In this document: positions 1-10,363 of the stretch, piece by piece
Layout of the letters: every line of letters begins with the position of its first letter
Position numbering within the stretch: the stretch's first letter is position 1
DNA from: Euperipatoides rowelli
Lineage: Eukaryota; Onychophora; Udeonychophora; Euonychophora; Peripatopsidae
DNA: 11,841 nucleotides
Reading direction: 5' to 3' (one strand)
Assembly (NCBI GenBank): GCA_003024985.2
Contig: PXIH01S0001308.1
Made by a program: the position numbers and the translations under genes
Notes under the pieces: generated by a model
Databases searched by the model: none
What the model was told of the DNA's origin: nothing
What the model saw: the letters and a program-made list of their open reading frames with translations, nothing else

Positions 1-850
1 TTTTTTTAACAATGAAAATAATTTTTTTTAGTCATTATCTTTCAAAATAAATCATAAAAAAAAAAGAAAAAATCGGAAGCATGTCACCTTTAATATTTTT
101 AAAATATTGACAGTTGCTCAAAGCAAACTAAAAATTTAAAGAATAACACTCTCCCCCCCCCACTCCACCTCATATCCATGTTGATAAATACTACTGATGC
201 CCAACTTTCAATGTTGCAAGAACCCCTCCATTCCCATGTTACAAATTCTAGTAATGTCCAACTTTCAATGTTGGCAGGTATATGTATATGGAAACGTTTA
301 ACTCAAGAAAAATTCATCAATGTGTTAATTAAATGGTAACATTTTGATATTTTCTATTCATGCTTTGGAAAGGTTTGAAAATAATAAATTGACTGTCCAG
401 TCTAAATGTTAATAATATTTTTTTTGTTTCAATTTTAAATTGTGAAATCAAAGAGAGCAAGTAAGCATAAAAACACAAATTTGTAACACGCTGTAAATTA
501 AGAGCCATTTAATTTTGTTTCTAATTCATTTCCCCCTGATTTAATAAATTTTTTTATTGATTATTGGACTATTATTATTCTTTAATTTAAAATTTAACCT
601 GAAAAATTTAATTCTTATTTTATGGTGAAAATTTTTTATAATTTAAATTCTGAAAAAAGTAAGGCATTTCATCCTTTAATTATTTTTGTTAATTGAATGA
701 GTTTGTGTTTAGTTTAAGTGGTTTATTTGTTTTCCTTAAATTTGTGCATGTGTGATAAAAATTACATGCTTAATTAGTAACTTAGCCTATTTGTAAACTT
801 GATTCTGTATAAAATAAAACTTAAAATAACTTTTCTTTTCCTTTTAATAG
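1..850 (+). other. eIF3e: 3' end of an upstream eIF3e intron (partial)
   Basis: This non-coding, A+T-rich sequence ends at the acceptor AG at 849-850, preceded by a pyrimidine-rich tract (about 831-846). It contains a C-run at 153-161 and the short tandem duplication at 176-278. From 281 to 830 I see only low-complexity A/T runs and no gene, and it has no copy of the TACTGTA motif that is abundant later. The intron is phase 2. Confidence 0.85.
176..278. repeat. Imperfect two-copy tandem repeat, period about 58 bp
   Basis: Copy 1 (176-220) and copy 2 (234-278) both begin CCATGTT and share an exact 16-bp core, CCAACTTTCAATGTTG, at 201-216 and 258-273. In copy 2 the core can fold as CCAAC-TTTCAAT-GTTGG. 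The spacer after copy 1 is C-rich (ACCCCTCCATTC). Family unknown. Confidence 0.7.
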
Positions 851-968
851 TTATTTGAATGCTATTCAAACGATGTGTCCTCATATTTTACGGTATTTAA
901 CTACAGCTGTTATTACAAACAAGCGTCGGAGAACAGTTCTTAAAGATTTAGTGAAAGTTATTCAGCAA
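851..968 (+). CDS. eIF3e: eIF3e (Int6) internal exon, 39 complete codons
   Basis: This is an internal exon of translation initiation factor 3 subunit e, which acts in the cytoplasm in the eIF3 complex that loads mRNA on the 40S subunit. The first base completes a codon split by the upstream phase-2 intron. Reading then starts at 852 with TAT and runs 39 codons to CAA at 966-968. The peptide contains [17 protein letters not shown], then a basic NKRRR stretch, then [11 protein letters not shown] recognise this as the start of the PCI half of eIF3e, roughly residues 240-280 of the ~440-residue protein. The acceptor is a pyrimidine-rich tract ending AATAG at 850, and the donor is GTAAGT at 969. 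The next exon continues the protein in frame. Reading through the donor would add 39 codons and stop at 1086-1088, so intron retention would truncate the protein. Earlier exons lie outside the window. Confidence 0.95.
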
Positions 969-1863
969 GTAAGTTTTTTTTTTCTTACAGCTAGATTTTT
1001 AAACAATAATTACAATCACTCTACTTTAAATAACAAACTTAAAAGTAACATGTTTAGGGAAGCGAGTGAAAATAATTTCACTTTCTAATAAACTAGATTT
1101 ATTTTTAGATTTTAAAAAAAAAATGTAATTATTTTGTGTAAAGTATGATGCTGCTGCTTAATTTTGGTGTGTATGCTATTATTTTATAAACAGACTTGAG
1201 CCTTATTCACATTCATAATGTTAAAAGTATTTGCAGATTTGAATTGTAAGGGTAGTGGTTAATCCTCTCCCTAATGTAGCAGATGTACAGGTATCACAAT
1301 TTGATATATGATACTAAAATTAATACTCTAGTAATACAACATATCTTAATTGTGCATTGATTATTAAATCACCAGGGAAAATAAAGGCCTGATTGTCATA
1401 CAGGATTAAAGATCCCCCACCCCCTTTTTTTTTAAAATGAAAGAAGAATTTTGGCTTAAAGCTTATAAAGTAGTTTTTTTTTTTTAAAAAAATATATATT
1501 GGGCTTTTTAAAATTATTTCATTGGCTGTGAAATATTAAAAAATTTAAGCCTATAAATACAGTAACAACAAAAAAAAATTGAGTTAAATGTTTAATTGAA
1601 AAATTTATCCAGATACTGTATATATCTAGCAAAGTTATTTTTTTATGGCGACACAGTGGCTATTAAAAACATTACTGTTTCAAAAAAGAGAGGCTATAAA
1701 ATGGATTTTGATTAATATTCTAAATAACATTTCTTAAGTTAATAAAAAAATGTTTAAATCCATGGCTTGTGGCCGTTAATGTGCTATTTTCTATTTAATA
1801 ATTGCCTTTAATATTTTCATCCTAATATTTCCAACTATAGGGTGTACCCTATTTATGATATTA

Positions 1864-2620
1864 TTAACCTTCCTAGTGTTTACAAATGAGGTGTTCGGCA
1901 CAATTGTGACCCAACCCGCAAAATTTTAAAAGCTGAGTTAACAGTATGGCTACATTTTCCATTGTGACAATCTATGAGTGTAACATTGGCCCAGCCCACC
2001 TTCTGATTTTACTCAGCAGATGGCATGGTAAATGTTTAATTGCATTGGTGTTTACATTGTTTCCCGGATTGCAATACTGGTGCTAGACCTCACAAATATG
2101 AGGGTTGGGTAGGTATTGCAACAATGTAATTTTGTTAGTAGACAAAATTAATTAAAATACAGTAGCTTAGTTTCTCAAGAAATCTATTTTGTATTGATTT
2201 TAATAGTTGTTCAGTTATTACTGCTCTCCAATAAGAAAAATCTATTTTGTATATCAGTATTTGTGTTTAATACAAAGTCTACTTAATAAGTTGCATCCTG
2301 TCTTATTACTATTATTATATAGGCTACCCCACATATTTTCCCAAATTCATTGAAAATTAGGTATTGTGCTATTGGCCCATCCCACATTTACCCTAAGAAA
2401 AAAAATATTTGTAATAAATTAATACATGTATTGTATATAAAGTATATTAAAAACTAGATACTAAACTGCAATAGATTACAAAACTTCATAACTACTGTAT
2501 AGTTAAAAAAATTAAAGCATTAAACATGTTTTAATTTTTTACCAAAATTTAAATCATGTTTTTCTCAATAATAACTTAGTTGGGATTTGGGCCACTATTG
2601 CGTTGAGTGCCTTGTGTTAA
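1864..2620. mobile_element. Possible decayed TTAA-flanked (piggyBac-like) element
   Basis: A TTAA at 1864-1867 followed by CCTTCCTAGTG, and GAGTGCCTTGTG followed by TTAA at 2617-2620, would bound a 749-bp non-coding insert. The right end resembles piggyBac-like ends of the type GCACTCAA...TTAA read inward. The interior is less A/T-rich than its surroundings and carries repeated C- or G-triplet motifs (near 1908, 1988, 2102, 2371 and 2585). The two ends are not convincing inverted repeats of each other, and TTAA is common in this A/T-rich DNA, so the call is weak. No transposase remnant was seen. Confidence 0.25.
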
Positions 2621-2942
2621 ATATTATATTGTATATTAAATATATCAGTATAGCATTGATACAGTATTACTGAGTTATAATAATATTCTGTAATTTATTT
2701 CTTCTTGTAACCAACATTATTATAAGTAGTAGCTCTATCCTATATTTAGGATGGAGACTATATTATTATTATTATACACTGATAAAGGAGGAGAATGGCA
2801 GCATATCAATCCATTAGCAGATTGACCATTATGACAGCCATGCAAAAACGTGCTTGACTTAATTTTTTTCTTGAACTGAGCCTAGCAAGGGAATTTTATA
2901 ACTTTCATTGAATATCAGGCTGTTTATACAGTATACAGTAGA

Positions 2943-3020
2943 GAGTGTTCTTTAGACTTTTGTCTCAGGAAAATATATAATGAGTGTCCTTCAGACTTTT
3001 GTCTCAGGGAAATTGATTTT
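2943..3020. repeat. Two-copy direct repeat, 39-bp period
   Basis: Unit 1 starts at 2943 and unit 2 at 2982. The first 30 bases match at 27 of 30 positions, including the exact core AGACTTTTGTCTCAGG. The core contains a small hairpin, AGAC-TTTT-GTCT. Two back-to-back TACAGTA heptamers (2927-2940) lie directly upstream. Function unknown. Confidence 0.8.
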
Positions 3021-5619
3021 CCTCATACAATATTCAGGAAAGAAAGGGTTAAAATATATTTATAATTTAAATTTTTTTTAAAACAAATGTATACTAATAT
3101 AAATTAAATGTTTAAAAAAAAAGTTGGATTTTTGAATTATGGGTTGGAATTTTAATACATAAAAAATTGGCAGCCTTTATGAAATCTGATGTGATTTGTC
3201 TGAGTGAAGCTCTACTAACTTGTATCATTTTATCAAGATGTTCTTGTTACAGTCGATTGTAATACAAATGGATAATGATTAAAGTTATTTTATTAAATAT
3301 CTATGTTATTTAAAACTTGTTTTATCTGAATTTTCTTAAAATAGGCGGAGAAAGGACTTTTATTAATTTTTTTTTGCCTTTTTGAACAGAGTTATCTTAC
3401 AGTATATTCTTTATAAATTTTTAAATTTAGAATGAAATAAGAATTGGAATTTTTAATTTTGGTGAGATTTAAAAAAAAAAACAGAATTGACATTATTACC
3501 TTTGCAAGTATTACACTTGATATTAAATATTATCTTAAGATATAATATTTCTATCGGATATTGTCTGATTTCAGAAAACAATGTTGCTTTAGGCTAGTAA
3601 TTTCAAAAGCTTCTGATCAGAAAACAAAACAAAATTTTTAAAAAAAATATATCTTTAAATAATATTCATTAGTTCATTGAAAAATTGCCCAGACTTGTCA
3701 TGTCTACTGATTAGAAATAAGTTGTTTTAATTTAATGAGATCATTAATAGAAATTTTCCTACTATTAATTTTGATAGGTATTTCTAATGACTAACCTAAT
3801 ATTAAAAACTGGTGTGAGGGGGAGAGGATACAGTATAATCACATAATTTTATGCTTAAGTTTCTTTTTGGTTTTTATTCTTTAAATTAAAAACAAGGAGA
3901 AATGCTGTAGGTAATTAAAATTTTGAGCCATTAAGAAATTTTTGTGTAGCAAAAGATTTTATCAAAATTAATGACAGTAGAAAATTTTCTAGATGAAAAA
4001 TGGATTCTTCCACTGTTTCCTGATGTCTGTGTATTTTAAACATTGCAGCTTCTGCACATTGGGGAAAAAATAATATAGTTTTAGAGTGCTGAGGTTTTTA
4101 CTTAACAAAATTTTTTCTTTCACAGATTAAAAATAGTGGAAAATAAGCAATTCAAACTTTTTAATGTTTTATAAATGTAAAGAAAAAGTAAACACTTTAT
4201 AGGATGGTATAAAAATATGTGAGACACATTAGTTTGAAGTAAAATTAATTATCTGTTAATATTTGCTTTGCAAGAATTACCGTATAACAAATTAATTATA
4301 AATCGTTCTTACCCAGGATTCATGAGTTTATTCTTGAAAACTCTGCTGTTAGTACTTTCAGTTGTCAATACTTAAAGATTAATCATTTATATTTAAAAAT
4401 TCATTGTTGATATCTCAAGTTAAATTGGTTATATTTTTATGTTAGATTCGTTTGGTCACGTAAAAGTGACACCATCTTGGAATTTATTTTGCAATCGGGA
4501 TTTTGCATTACAAACTCTATAAAAAGAATGGTATAGTATGGCCTGGTAATTCTGTGCCGACCCACCTTTCATGTCACTCCCACCTTTTCTTAATTTAGCA
4601 CATTTATCAGTCATGGGAAGGCCAGGTAGCCTTTAGCAGCAATCTCTTATTACGTATGTGACAACCATGTAACGATAGGATTAGTCGGTATCAGTCTTTT
4701 GTAATACCAGTAACTGGTAAGCTATTAATTTTCTTAATGTACTGTAATTGTTTGTTTGTTTATATGTGTTGCTGTAACAAACATTCAATGAGTTTATATT
4801 TAACTTAAAGCCTTTGTTGTCCTTCTTTGTCATACGTATACCATGTGTGAAGGCTTCGATAAATGGTGGACCGCTTACTTTTGAACCCTAACACCAAAAC
4901 TATAACTGTAAATGATTATTGTTTATTATTATTTGCATTATCTATGTGGCATTAATATGAAAAATTTAAATTTTTAGTCCCATAGACCTTGATGTTACAA
5001 TTTTTAAAGTACCAATTTCGAAAAATAGAAAATTTTAAATTGGTCATTTTTATACTCAAATACTGTAGATCCGATTGGTTTTATACTATTTATTTTTTAT
5101 CAAATTCTAATTTTTAATATTTATATTCATCACTGACACTGTAATGGCTAAATAGTCTAGGAGAAAGTGTCTGTTGCCTTACATAACCTTGGTTTCTAAT
5201 TAGTTGATTTTGAGTAACAACATTATTTTTTTGTACTCATAGAATGTAGCGAATAAGAAGAGGGACCTTTTTTGCTGTTAAACATGTTATTTCTCTTAAA
5301 TATTGGCTGAAAATAACTACTGTATATAATGTTAATCTATTTAAACTAAGTTTCCCTAATTGTAAATTTGTATTTATTGAAATCTAACATTGCTTTTGGT
5401 TGATAATACTATTTTTATCTAATAGAATTAGCCTATTTTTAATCCACACTTCCTAAAAAATACAGCAAGCTCAATAGTTGAACCATTGTTCTTTGATAAA
5501 AAAATGATAAAAAAAAAAAAGTCACAGCAGTAGATTTAAAAAAAAAAAAAAAAGTTTTTTTTAATATTAAATGTTTTTGTCTGCATTTTAAAGTATAAAA
5601 TAATCTGCTTTCAGTCATT

Positions 5620-5736
5620 CAAATTATATCAGATTGAGTGTGCAAAATAAAAGATGGCAACACAAATTATGTATATCAGATACTGTATATGCAAAATAAG
5701 ATGTGACAACACAAATTATATCAGATTGGGGCTGTG
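5620..5736. repeat. Tandem array of a 43-49-bp unit, two and a half copies
   Basis: The units start at 5620, 5663 and 5712. Each begins CAAATTAT, followed by ATCAGAT. The first two continue to TGCAAAATAA, then a GATG...CAACA end, and the third is cut short after ATCAGATTGGGGCTGTG. Unit 2 is longer because it carries a TACTGTATA insertion or variant. The same unit recurs at 6845-6953 in inverted arrangement, so this is a repeat family rather than a local slip. Downstream (5740-5960) are several TCTCTGAG-like words also seen beside the second locus. Confidence 0.75.
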
Positions 5737-6844
5737 TATATTAATTTTCTCTGAGCAAACTCCAAGCACCATAGCTCACTCTGAATCCAGAAAAGTTTGA
5801 TATTAATTAATTCTGAGCATGAAGGTCTGTGGATGTTAATTAAATCATAGCATGCTCTGGCTTCTCTGAGTGAAAACGTCGGGATTCGGTGAAGTACCCA
5901 TAATTCATTAAAATCCATTATGGCGGCCAAGGATTGCATTGAAATCCTGGTTAACAATTAAATGTGCAAATTATTAATTCTTATTCATCTTTTAATTAAT
6001 TAGATATTCAAATTCATGTTTAAGTGAGAAAAAGGATATTTCAGTCGAAATAAACATGATTTTTTTTTTTCTTTCTTATTCATGCCTTAACCGGTTTTAC
6101 CAGTGATGTTATAAAAACAATGGCATACTATGCGATCAAATATCGCAGTGGAAACCCTCATTTTTTAGTAACCTTGGTGGAAACCCATTCTAGGTCCACC
6201 ACAACAAATCATTTTTCACTCTTAAATATACTTCATTTAATAAGATAAAGCTACTGTAGTTAGTATGGCATATAAACAAACATAATAATTGTTCTATTTC
6301 AGAATTGAAAAAAATAAATAAAGTGTTTTATTATTTGCGTATATTCTTGCTCAACTTTAACAGAGGAAAAGATTTAAACTTCCGGTTGGATTTAGAATTA
6401 ATTTAAAGAATGTTCAACTTCTTAAAAAAATTGTTATTTATTGGCTTAACATTTTAATGCTGTCAATAAAATCAAAAGATGGAATAATTTTATAATTGAT
6501 TGATTAGGTTTAGAAATTAAAGAAAAAATTTATGGGCAGCTAGTTCGAATTGTATTTTAATTATTGGTAATTTTTATGACTAGTTCTATTTCTATTTATT
6601 TGTGGGTTTAAAAAATTCATGATCTAAGTCAAATCTGGAATGGCAACAAACTATATACTGTATAACAAGCTCTATATATAATACTGTATAGCAGTTTTTC
6701 GTCTGCCATGATATAAGCTATTTTAAAAGTGCTTTGAAAACAGAAGCAGGTGTTAATTGTTTTGAACTGTGATGTGCTCGGTCAGTTCTCCGTGACATAT
6801 TTCTCATTCTCCATTCTCTACTCTGAGAAAATAAGAAGTGGAAG

Positions 6845-6953
6845 CACAAATATCAGATTAAGTTTGCAAAATAAAATGGGTGGCAGATAATAGTCTTCTC
6901 AGTTAAATATTGCCATCTTTATTTTGCCCACCAAATCTGATAATGTTTGTGTG
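6845..6953. repeat. Close inverted pair of the CAAATTATATCAGAT repeat unit
   Basis: The left arm (6845-6885) reads CACAAATATCAGATTAAG then TTTGCAAAATAAAATGGG then TGGCA. The right arm (6911-6953) is its near reverse complement, running from TGCCATC to TTTGTGTG. The arms are about 41-43 bp with a few mismatches and small gaps, and the loop is 25 bp, so the transcript could form a long hairpin. The arms are the same family as the tandem units at 5620-5736. The outer words CTGAGAA near 6821 and CTTCTCAG near 6894 also mirror each other. Confidence 0.75.
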
Positions 6954-7382
6954 GAGGAAAAGACATTTATTTTATACTTTTAAATGCAGAGAAATGGTGT
7001 AATATAAAAAAAATGTGTTTGTGAGTAAAAAAAACAACAAATATTTTGAATTGTGCGCATCCAGCTGCACATTCACTTGTTAAATTAATGTACAGTATGG
7101 CTTTAAAGCATGTTGGGTAAGCTTCTAAAGTATTTGAAAATATCCTTCTGTATATGCATAGGTACAATGATATCTTTTTTTTTTTTAAATTTATGTGTCT
7201 AATGATCCGTGTGTCGTTTTGAAGGCTAGATTGGCCCATTTTTATAAAATTAAATTATCATCTGGCATAAATATGTTCAAAAGGTTCATCATGGTTAAAT
7301 TGACATTTTTAAATAGTAAAGAGAATTTCTTAAGGCTGAACAAATATGGACTTCAGTATGTCCTATCCAATTATTCTTTATA

Positions 7383-8380
7383 TTCTTACACAGACATTAT
7401 TCCCATAGATTTAATTTATCCTCATCAAAGATGATGTATCTCGTAACAAAAGCTCTTGGTCCATTTTATTTGGTAGAAAACTTGATGATAAATTATGACC
7501 TTTTATTCACTTTGCTATGATAAAACAATGAATGGTGGCAATCACAATGAAATGCAAGTTGTTGTTGGGTATTGTCAGTTATTGAGCAAAGCTGCAAAGT
7601 TATCCAGAGGCACACAGAAACATTTTTTATGGGATATGTAACAGATAGCAATTTGCTACAGAACCTTTTATCTGTTTTGAAAAATGCTAATTCACCTTTG
7701 AAACATACAATATACTGTACTTCTGTTAAGCTGTGATGGGCCGAATATAACCAAAACCATGATGAAGCTGAACTGATAAAATTATTTTGATGGTTGGCCA
7801 AGTATATGTGAGGATTATTAGAACATCTAGAGGAAGATTGGTATACCCAAAACATTTCATTTGAGATACAGTAACTGATACTGAGTACAGCTGCATCTGA
7901 AAGAAAAGTAGTGGAATGGATTTATTAGGTATTTCAGTAAATTTGTACCTCTTCATGCAGCTTCACAGGCAAAGTCATCGAACTTTCAGACAATTCTGAG
8001 AAGGATTAACTCACCTGACACGAAAGCCCAGATCATTTGTTGTTAAATTTTTCCAGACTTTACACAGATTTTTCAGAGATTAGCCTTTATTCCATTTGTT
8101 GTATGATGAAGAGAAATAATTGTTATTAAAGAAAAGAAATATACAGTATATAGACCAGAGTCTCTTAAAGTCATTAAAGAAAGTTTTTTTTACCCGTATC
8201 TGAAATTAAAGACTATGAAAGATAAAGATGAACTGGCCTTCCATCTTAATTTGCAAAAACAGTGTTTGCTTGTGCTAAATATCTTCAGTTGTACAGAACT
8301 AAAACTATTAGTTGCTTTCAAGTTAGGCAGTTTGAATCACCATTAAGTGAGCCACAGATTATCACTTTTGGAAAGAATGA
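7383..8380 (+). pseudogene. Degenerate hAT-like transposase remnant
   Basis: This is a decayed coding region with the order of conserved blocks I associate with a hAT-type transposase family common in animal genomes. Seen in one frame or its shifts: FNLSSSKMMYLVTKALGP (7410-7463); DKT then NEMQVVVGY (7519-7575); RHTETFFMGYVTDSNLLQNL (from 7608); LSCDGPNITKTMMK (7726-7767, family form SDGPNVNK); YFDGWPS and IGIPK (7777-7842); IRYFSKFVPLHAAS (7924-7965); INSPDTKAQI (8008-8037); and an open stretch of 78 codons (8110-8343). At least three frameshifts (near 7515, 7598 and 7700-7726) and about ten in-frame stops after 7735 show it is dead. The part normally between DGPNVNK and the DGWPS block appears deleted. 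No zinc finger or C-terminal dimerisation block is recognisable, and terminal repeats were not found. Family naming is from memory and needs a translated search. Confidence 0.6.
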
Positions 8381-8456
8381 GATACTGTATATACTTACCG
8401 TATATAAGTGTACTTACTGTATGTAAGTATATATAAGTTATAATATCTCATTCTTT
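8372..8456. repeat. Nested palindrome, 85 bp
   Basis: The outer arms are perfect 13-bp inverted repeats, AAAGAATGAGATA at 8372-8384 and TATCTCATTCTTT at 8444-8456. A second pair inside, ATATACTTAC (8389-8398) and GTAAGTATAT (8423-8432), adds 10 bp. The structure contains two TACTGTA copies and one TACCGTA. It abuts the 3' end of the transposase pseudogene and would fold into a strong hairpin. Confidence 0.8.
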
Positions 8457-9203
8457 AAACATAATTATATTTGATCGATTTATAAGTTAAATACTTTTGG
8501 TATTTAGGCAATATAATTACTATAGTACTTATTAATTTTGAAAATTTATTTTTAAAATTTGTCAAAATAAAAATATAGGCATTTTTTCCCTATCTTTTGA
8601 CTAAATACACATTTTTATTGGGGGAGGGAAAGAAGAAGGACTATTAAATGTTTTTTTTTTTTAAATTAATTGGTTGAAGTGGATTCAAATCCGGAAAAAA
8701 TGTACTAAAATCGGTTGGATTAACATGTTAATTTTTAATTTTCTAGTTGGTGAAAAAACGAATATAAGACTAAATTTTAATCTGAATGTTTCCAAAATGG
8801 CTATTTACGGCAGGCTGAAAAGCGTATTTTAGAATATCCTATTAGTAACACATTTGTGAGAAAACTATTTATAAGTGTATTTATTTATTTATTTTTAAAG
8901 TGAAATGATGATGGTATGGAGTAGAAGATGCATTTTGTATCAGTACCTACTTTATCCTTAGAACCACCATCATTTTTAGGCCTATACGTTTTAAAATAGT
9001 ATTAGGACTAAAGTTGTTGTGATTATTTTTTTCTTTGTATATTTTTAAAAATAAACTTAGACACTAGATATATTGAATAATTATTCTTTACTAATGTAAT
9101 TTGAAAAAAAAAAAAAATCAAATGAAAATTTAAATCATTAATTTGTAGTTATAATTTTTATAGTTTGTATTAAGGTATAAATTATCTTTATTCAAAGATT
9201 GTC

Positions 9204-9222
9204 TTTTTTTTTTTTTTTTTTT
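9204..9222 (+). promoter_or_regulatory. 19-T polypyrimidine tract at splice acceptor
   Basis: An uninterrupted T run lies directly before AG of the 9225 exon. It serves as the 3' splice site tract for U2AF binding (general knowledge). Its length makes it prone to slippage and assembly length error. Confidence 0.8.
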
Positions 9223-9224
9223 AG

Positions 9225-9326
9225 GAAACCTATACCTATCGTGACCCTATAACAGAATTTTTAGAATGTTTATATGTGAACTTCGATTTTGATGGAGCTC
9301 AACAAAAATTATTAGAGTGTCAAACA
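9225..9326 (+). CDS. eIF3e: eIF3e (Int6) internal exon, 34 codons
   Basis: This is the next coding exon of eIF3e. It is 102 nt long, phase 0 at both ends, and encodes 34 residues beginning [12 protein letters not shown] and containing [12 protein letters not shown], then ending LLECQT. Together with exon 851-968 it restores the family junction VIQQ-E-[ST]-Y-T-Y, which fixes the order and strand. The segment lies in the helical N-terminal part of the PCI domain, which holds subunits together in the eIF3 core (family knowledge). The acceptor is a run of 19 T followed by AG at 9223-9224, and the donor is GTAAGT at 9327. There are no stops or frameshifts, so the gene looks functional here. The following exon, expected to begin with the VLVNDFF-type segment, is not in the window, so the downstream intron is over 2.5 kb. 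Confidence 0.95.
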
Positions 9327-9864
9327 GTAAGTTATTAAATATATCTATTTTCCATTTAAAGAGATTACAAATTTATAGAGTAAAACGTTTTTTTATATGT
9401 ACATTACTGTATTAACTTTTTTACTTTGTTAAGCAGTTGATCCTATTTTTAATTATCTCTGAATCAGCTAGTGATACTATGCATGTACAAATAAGCTCAA
9501 TTGTTACAGTATTTTATTATGGGAAAATGGAGCTCAGTAGTGACTCTACAATAAGGCTTAGTTTTATGCAGTAACACTCATCTTAACTAAATATTTAGGT
9601 AGGCATCCCATTCTGATTAGAGAAATACTGTATCTAAATATCTGAATTTGTGAATTGTTTTTTTTTTTTTTTTTTTTTTTTAAATGTGCTAAATCTCAAA
9701 AAAAAAAAAAAAGTCACAATTTTTTTTTTTAAAAGAGCATTTTTTTACTTTAAAATCATGCTATTTTAATAAGATTTGATCCCTGTTCTATTTTATAAGA
9801 ACACAGAGTTATACCAAATGCAAATTAAAATTGTACAAAAAAAAAAGTTGTAGTAAAATGATTG

Positions 9865-9872
9865 ATATAATT
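9865..9872. repeat. Left target-site duplication of hAT element
   Basis: ATATAATT immediately precedes CAGTGGTCGGC and pairs with ATCTAATT at 10993-11000 with one difference. This supports a real transposition event with some later mutation. Confidence 0.7.
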
Positions 9873-10363
9873 CAGTGGTCGGCTCTCGCTCTTTGGCCAC
9901 ATACTTGCGGTTCTTTTCAAAATGATTGACAAATCTTTTTTTTTTTTTTTTAATTAATCATTAAACAGAAAATAAAAATTAAGCTAAAAATTCATTAACT
10001 TATAAACTTTGTAGATAATTATTAAAACTATATAAAAAGTGTTATATACAGTACTATATAATATACAAAATGAATTATCAAAAGTCTCATTAAAATTAGT
10101 TTTTTCAGCGTTTATATTTTTTGCTTTTATGAAAGTAAATTTAGTTTCTATTTGATGTACAGTACTTGAGTTTTTTTTAATGTTGACAACTTGTTTGATA
10201 TAGTACTGTATATACAGTATGCACATATATATTATAATGATCCTCCATTAAATGGACAGTTTATTTCTTTATTATGATTTGTTCATTAATTATGTAATTA
10301 TGTTAATTTGTCTGCACACTTTTCTCCGGTATAAAGAGAAGAATGTGCATTCAAAGATTGCAT

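Larger units (their letters stand above)
969..9224 (+). other. eIF3e: eIF3e intron, 8256 bp, phase 0
   Basis: The intron runs from GTAAGT to a 19-T tract plus AG, and its boundaries are fixed by protein continuity across the two exons. Most of it is A/T-rich filler with no gene. I see nothing definite in 1089-1863, 2621-2926, 3242-4440, 4890-5619, 6000-6840 and 8457-9203. Two stretches, 4440-4890 and 5740-5960, are less A/T-rich and more complex than their surroundings, with a few CpGs and small palindromes such as ACCAGT-A-ACTGGT near 4706. They may be old transposon pieces, but I recognise no family. The repeats and pseudogene that can be defined are listed separately. Confidence 0.9.

Noticed and set aside
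5918-5956. ATGGCGGCC start-like context giving a 13-codon frame
   Set aside because: It looks like a good initiation context but stops after 13 codons, and there is no sign of a promoter or exon.
5721-5957. 78-codon minus-strand open frame
   Set aside because: Its low-complexity partner repeats, lack of motifs and lack of splice or promoter context make it a chance frame in a less A/T-rich patch.
6131-6200. Possible hAT end at CAGTGGAAACCC with a second GGTGGAAACCC
   Set aside because: No matching inverted end or 8-bp flank was found. The pair is only a short direct repeat beside the small palindrome TGCGAT...ATCGCA.
7195-7434. 79-codon open frame on the + strand
   Set aside because: Only its 3' end overlaps the pseudogene, and there in a different frame from the conserved SSKMMYLV block. 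The rest shows no family, so it is not called as a gene.
7493-7855. 120-codon open frame on the minus strand
   Set aside because: It lies antisense to the transposase-like blocks, its own protein has no recognisable motif, and the + strand similarity explains why stops are rarer here.
9984-10226. 80-codon minus-strand open frame in the hAT element
   Set aside because: It is Ile/Lys/Asn/Tyr-rich, as expected from A/T-rich DNA, with no transposase motif.
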